Assembly: GCA_002343545.1 (NCBI GenBank)
Contig: DDRA01000077.1
Coordinates: 1 to 6,209 of the forward strand
DNA from: Bacteriovoracaceae bacterium UBA2428
Lineage (GTDB): Bacteria; Bdellovibrionota; UBA2428
DNA length: 6,209 nucleotides
Reading direction: 5' to 3'
The position numbers and the translations under genes were made by a program. Below the pieces are notes generated by a model. The model ran no database searches. It was not told where the DNA came from and saw nothing but the letters and a program-made list of their open reading frames with translations. Within the stretch, counting starts at the first letter, position 1, and every line of letters begins with the position of its first letter. Shown here in pieces: positions 6,193-6,209 of the stretch.

Positions 6193-6209
6193 GGGGGGGG
6201 GGGGGGGGG
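6193..6209. other. Terminal homopolymer of 17 G, probable sequencing or assembly artefact
   Basis: The window ends in 17 consecutive G after GAGGGGGTT. Two-colour Illumina chemistry reports loss of signal as G, and untrimmed reads often leave such tails at contig ends. Nothing else in the window resembles it. A true G tract cannot be excluded from the sequence alone, but the terminal position favours an artefact, so bases beyond about 6190 should not be trusted. Confidence 0.75.

Overview
The window is a GC-rich bacterial chromosome fragment and very probably the end of an assembled contig, because it finishes in a run of 17 G. It holds housekeeping genes for membrane proteolysis, cyclic di-AMP signalling, cell-wall precursor synthesis and tRNA modification, plus one secreted protease and one unrecognised orphan gene. 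The link of ftsH to cdaA-cdaR-glmM, the high GC, and the exported metzincin suggest a Gram-negative of the former Deltaproteobacteria (Bdellovibrionota, Myxococcota and relatives). That placement is inference; the sequence contains no rRNA or other marker to fix it.

Layout. The 3' end of ftsH (1-614) is followed after 23 bases by cdaA (638-1471, membrane diadenylate cyclase). cdaA overlaps cdaR (1464-2450, YbbR-domain regulator) by 8 bases, so these three genes look like one plus-strand transcription unit. The cdaR stop lies inside a 127-base imperfect palindrome (2438-2564). An orphan gene on the minus strand (2643-3149) then converges on cdaR. It is clearly lower in GC than its neighbours and encodes a short membrane-anchored or exported protein that I do not recognise. 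A divergent intergenic region with two perfect short palindromes separates it from glmM (3238-4608, phosphoglucosamine mutase), which is followed after 25 bases by tsaE (4634-5095). The last gene, on the minus strand (5138-6118), converges on tsaE and encodes an exported metzincin-type zinc protease. A terminator-like hairpin abuts its start codon.

How the genes fit together. CdaA makes c-di-AMP, CdaR modulates it from the envelope side, and GlmM makes glucosamine-1-phosphate for peptidoglycan and can bind and restrain CdaA in studied Firmicutes. These three are adjacent in many bacteria. Here glmM has been separated from cdaAR by the palindrome and the low-GC orphan, so it probably has its own promoter. 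FtsH and TsaE are essential-type housekeeping functions with no obvious mechanistic tie to c-di-AMP.

I found no mobile-element genes, CRISPR array, RNA gene or defence system. The parts most worth a second look are the palindrome, the orphan gene and the leader of the metzincin gene. The rest is ordinary.
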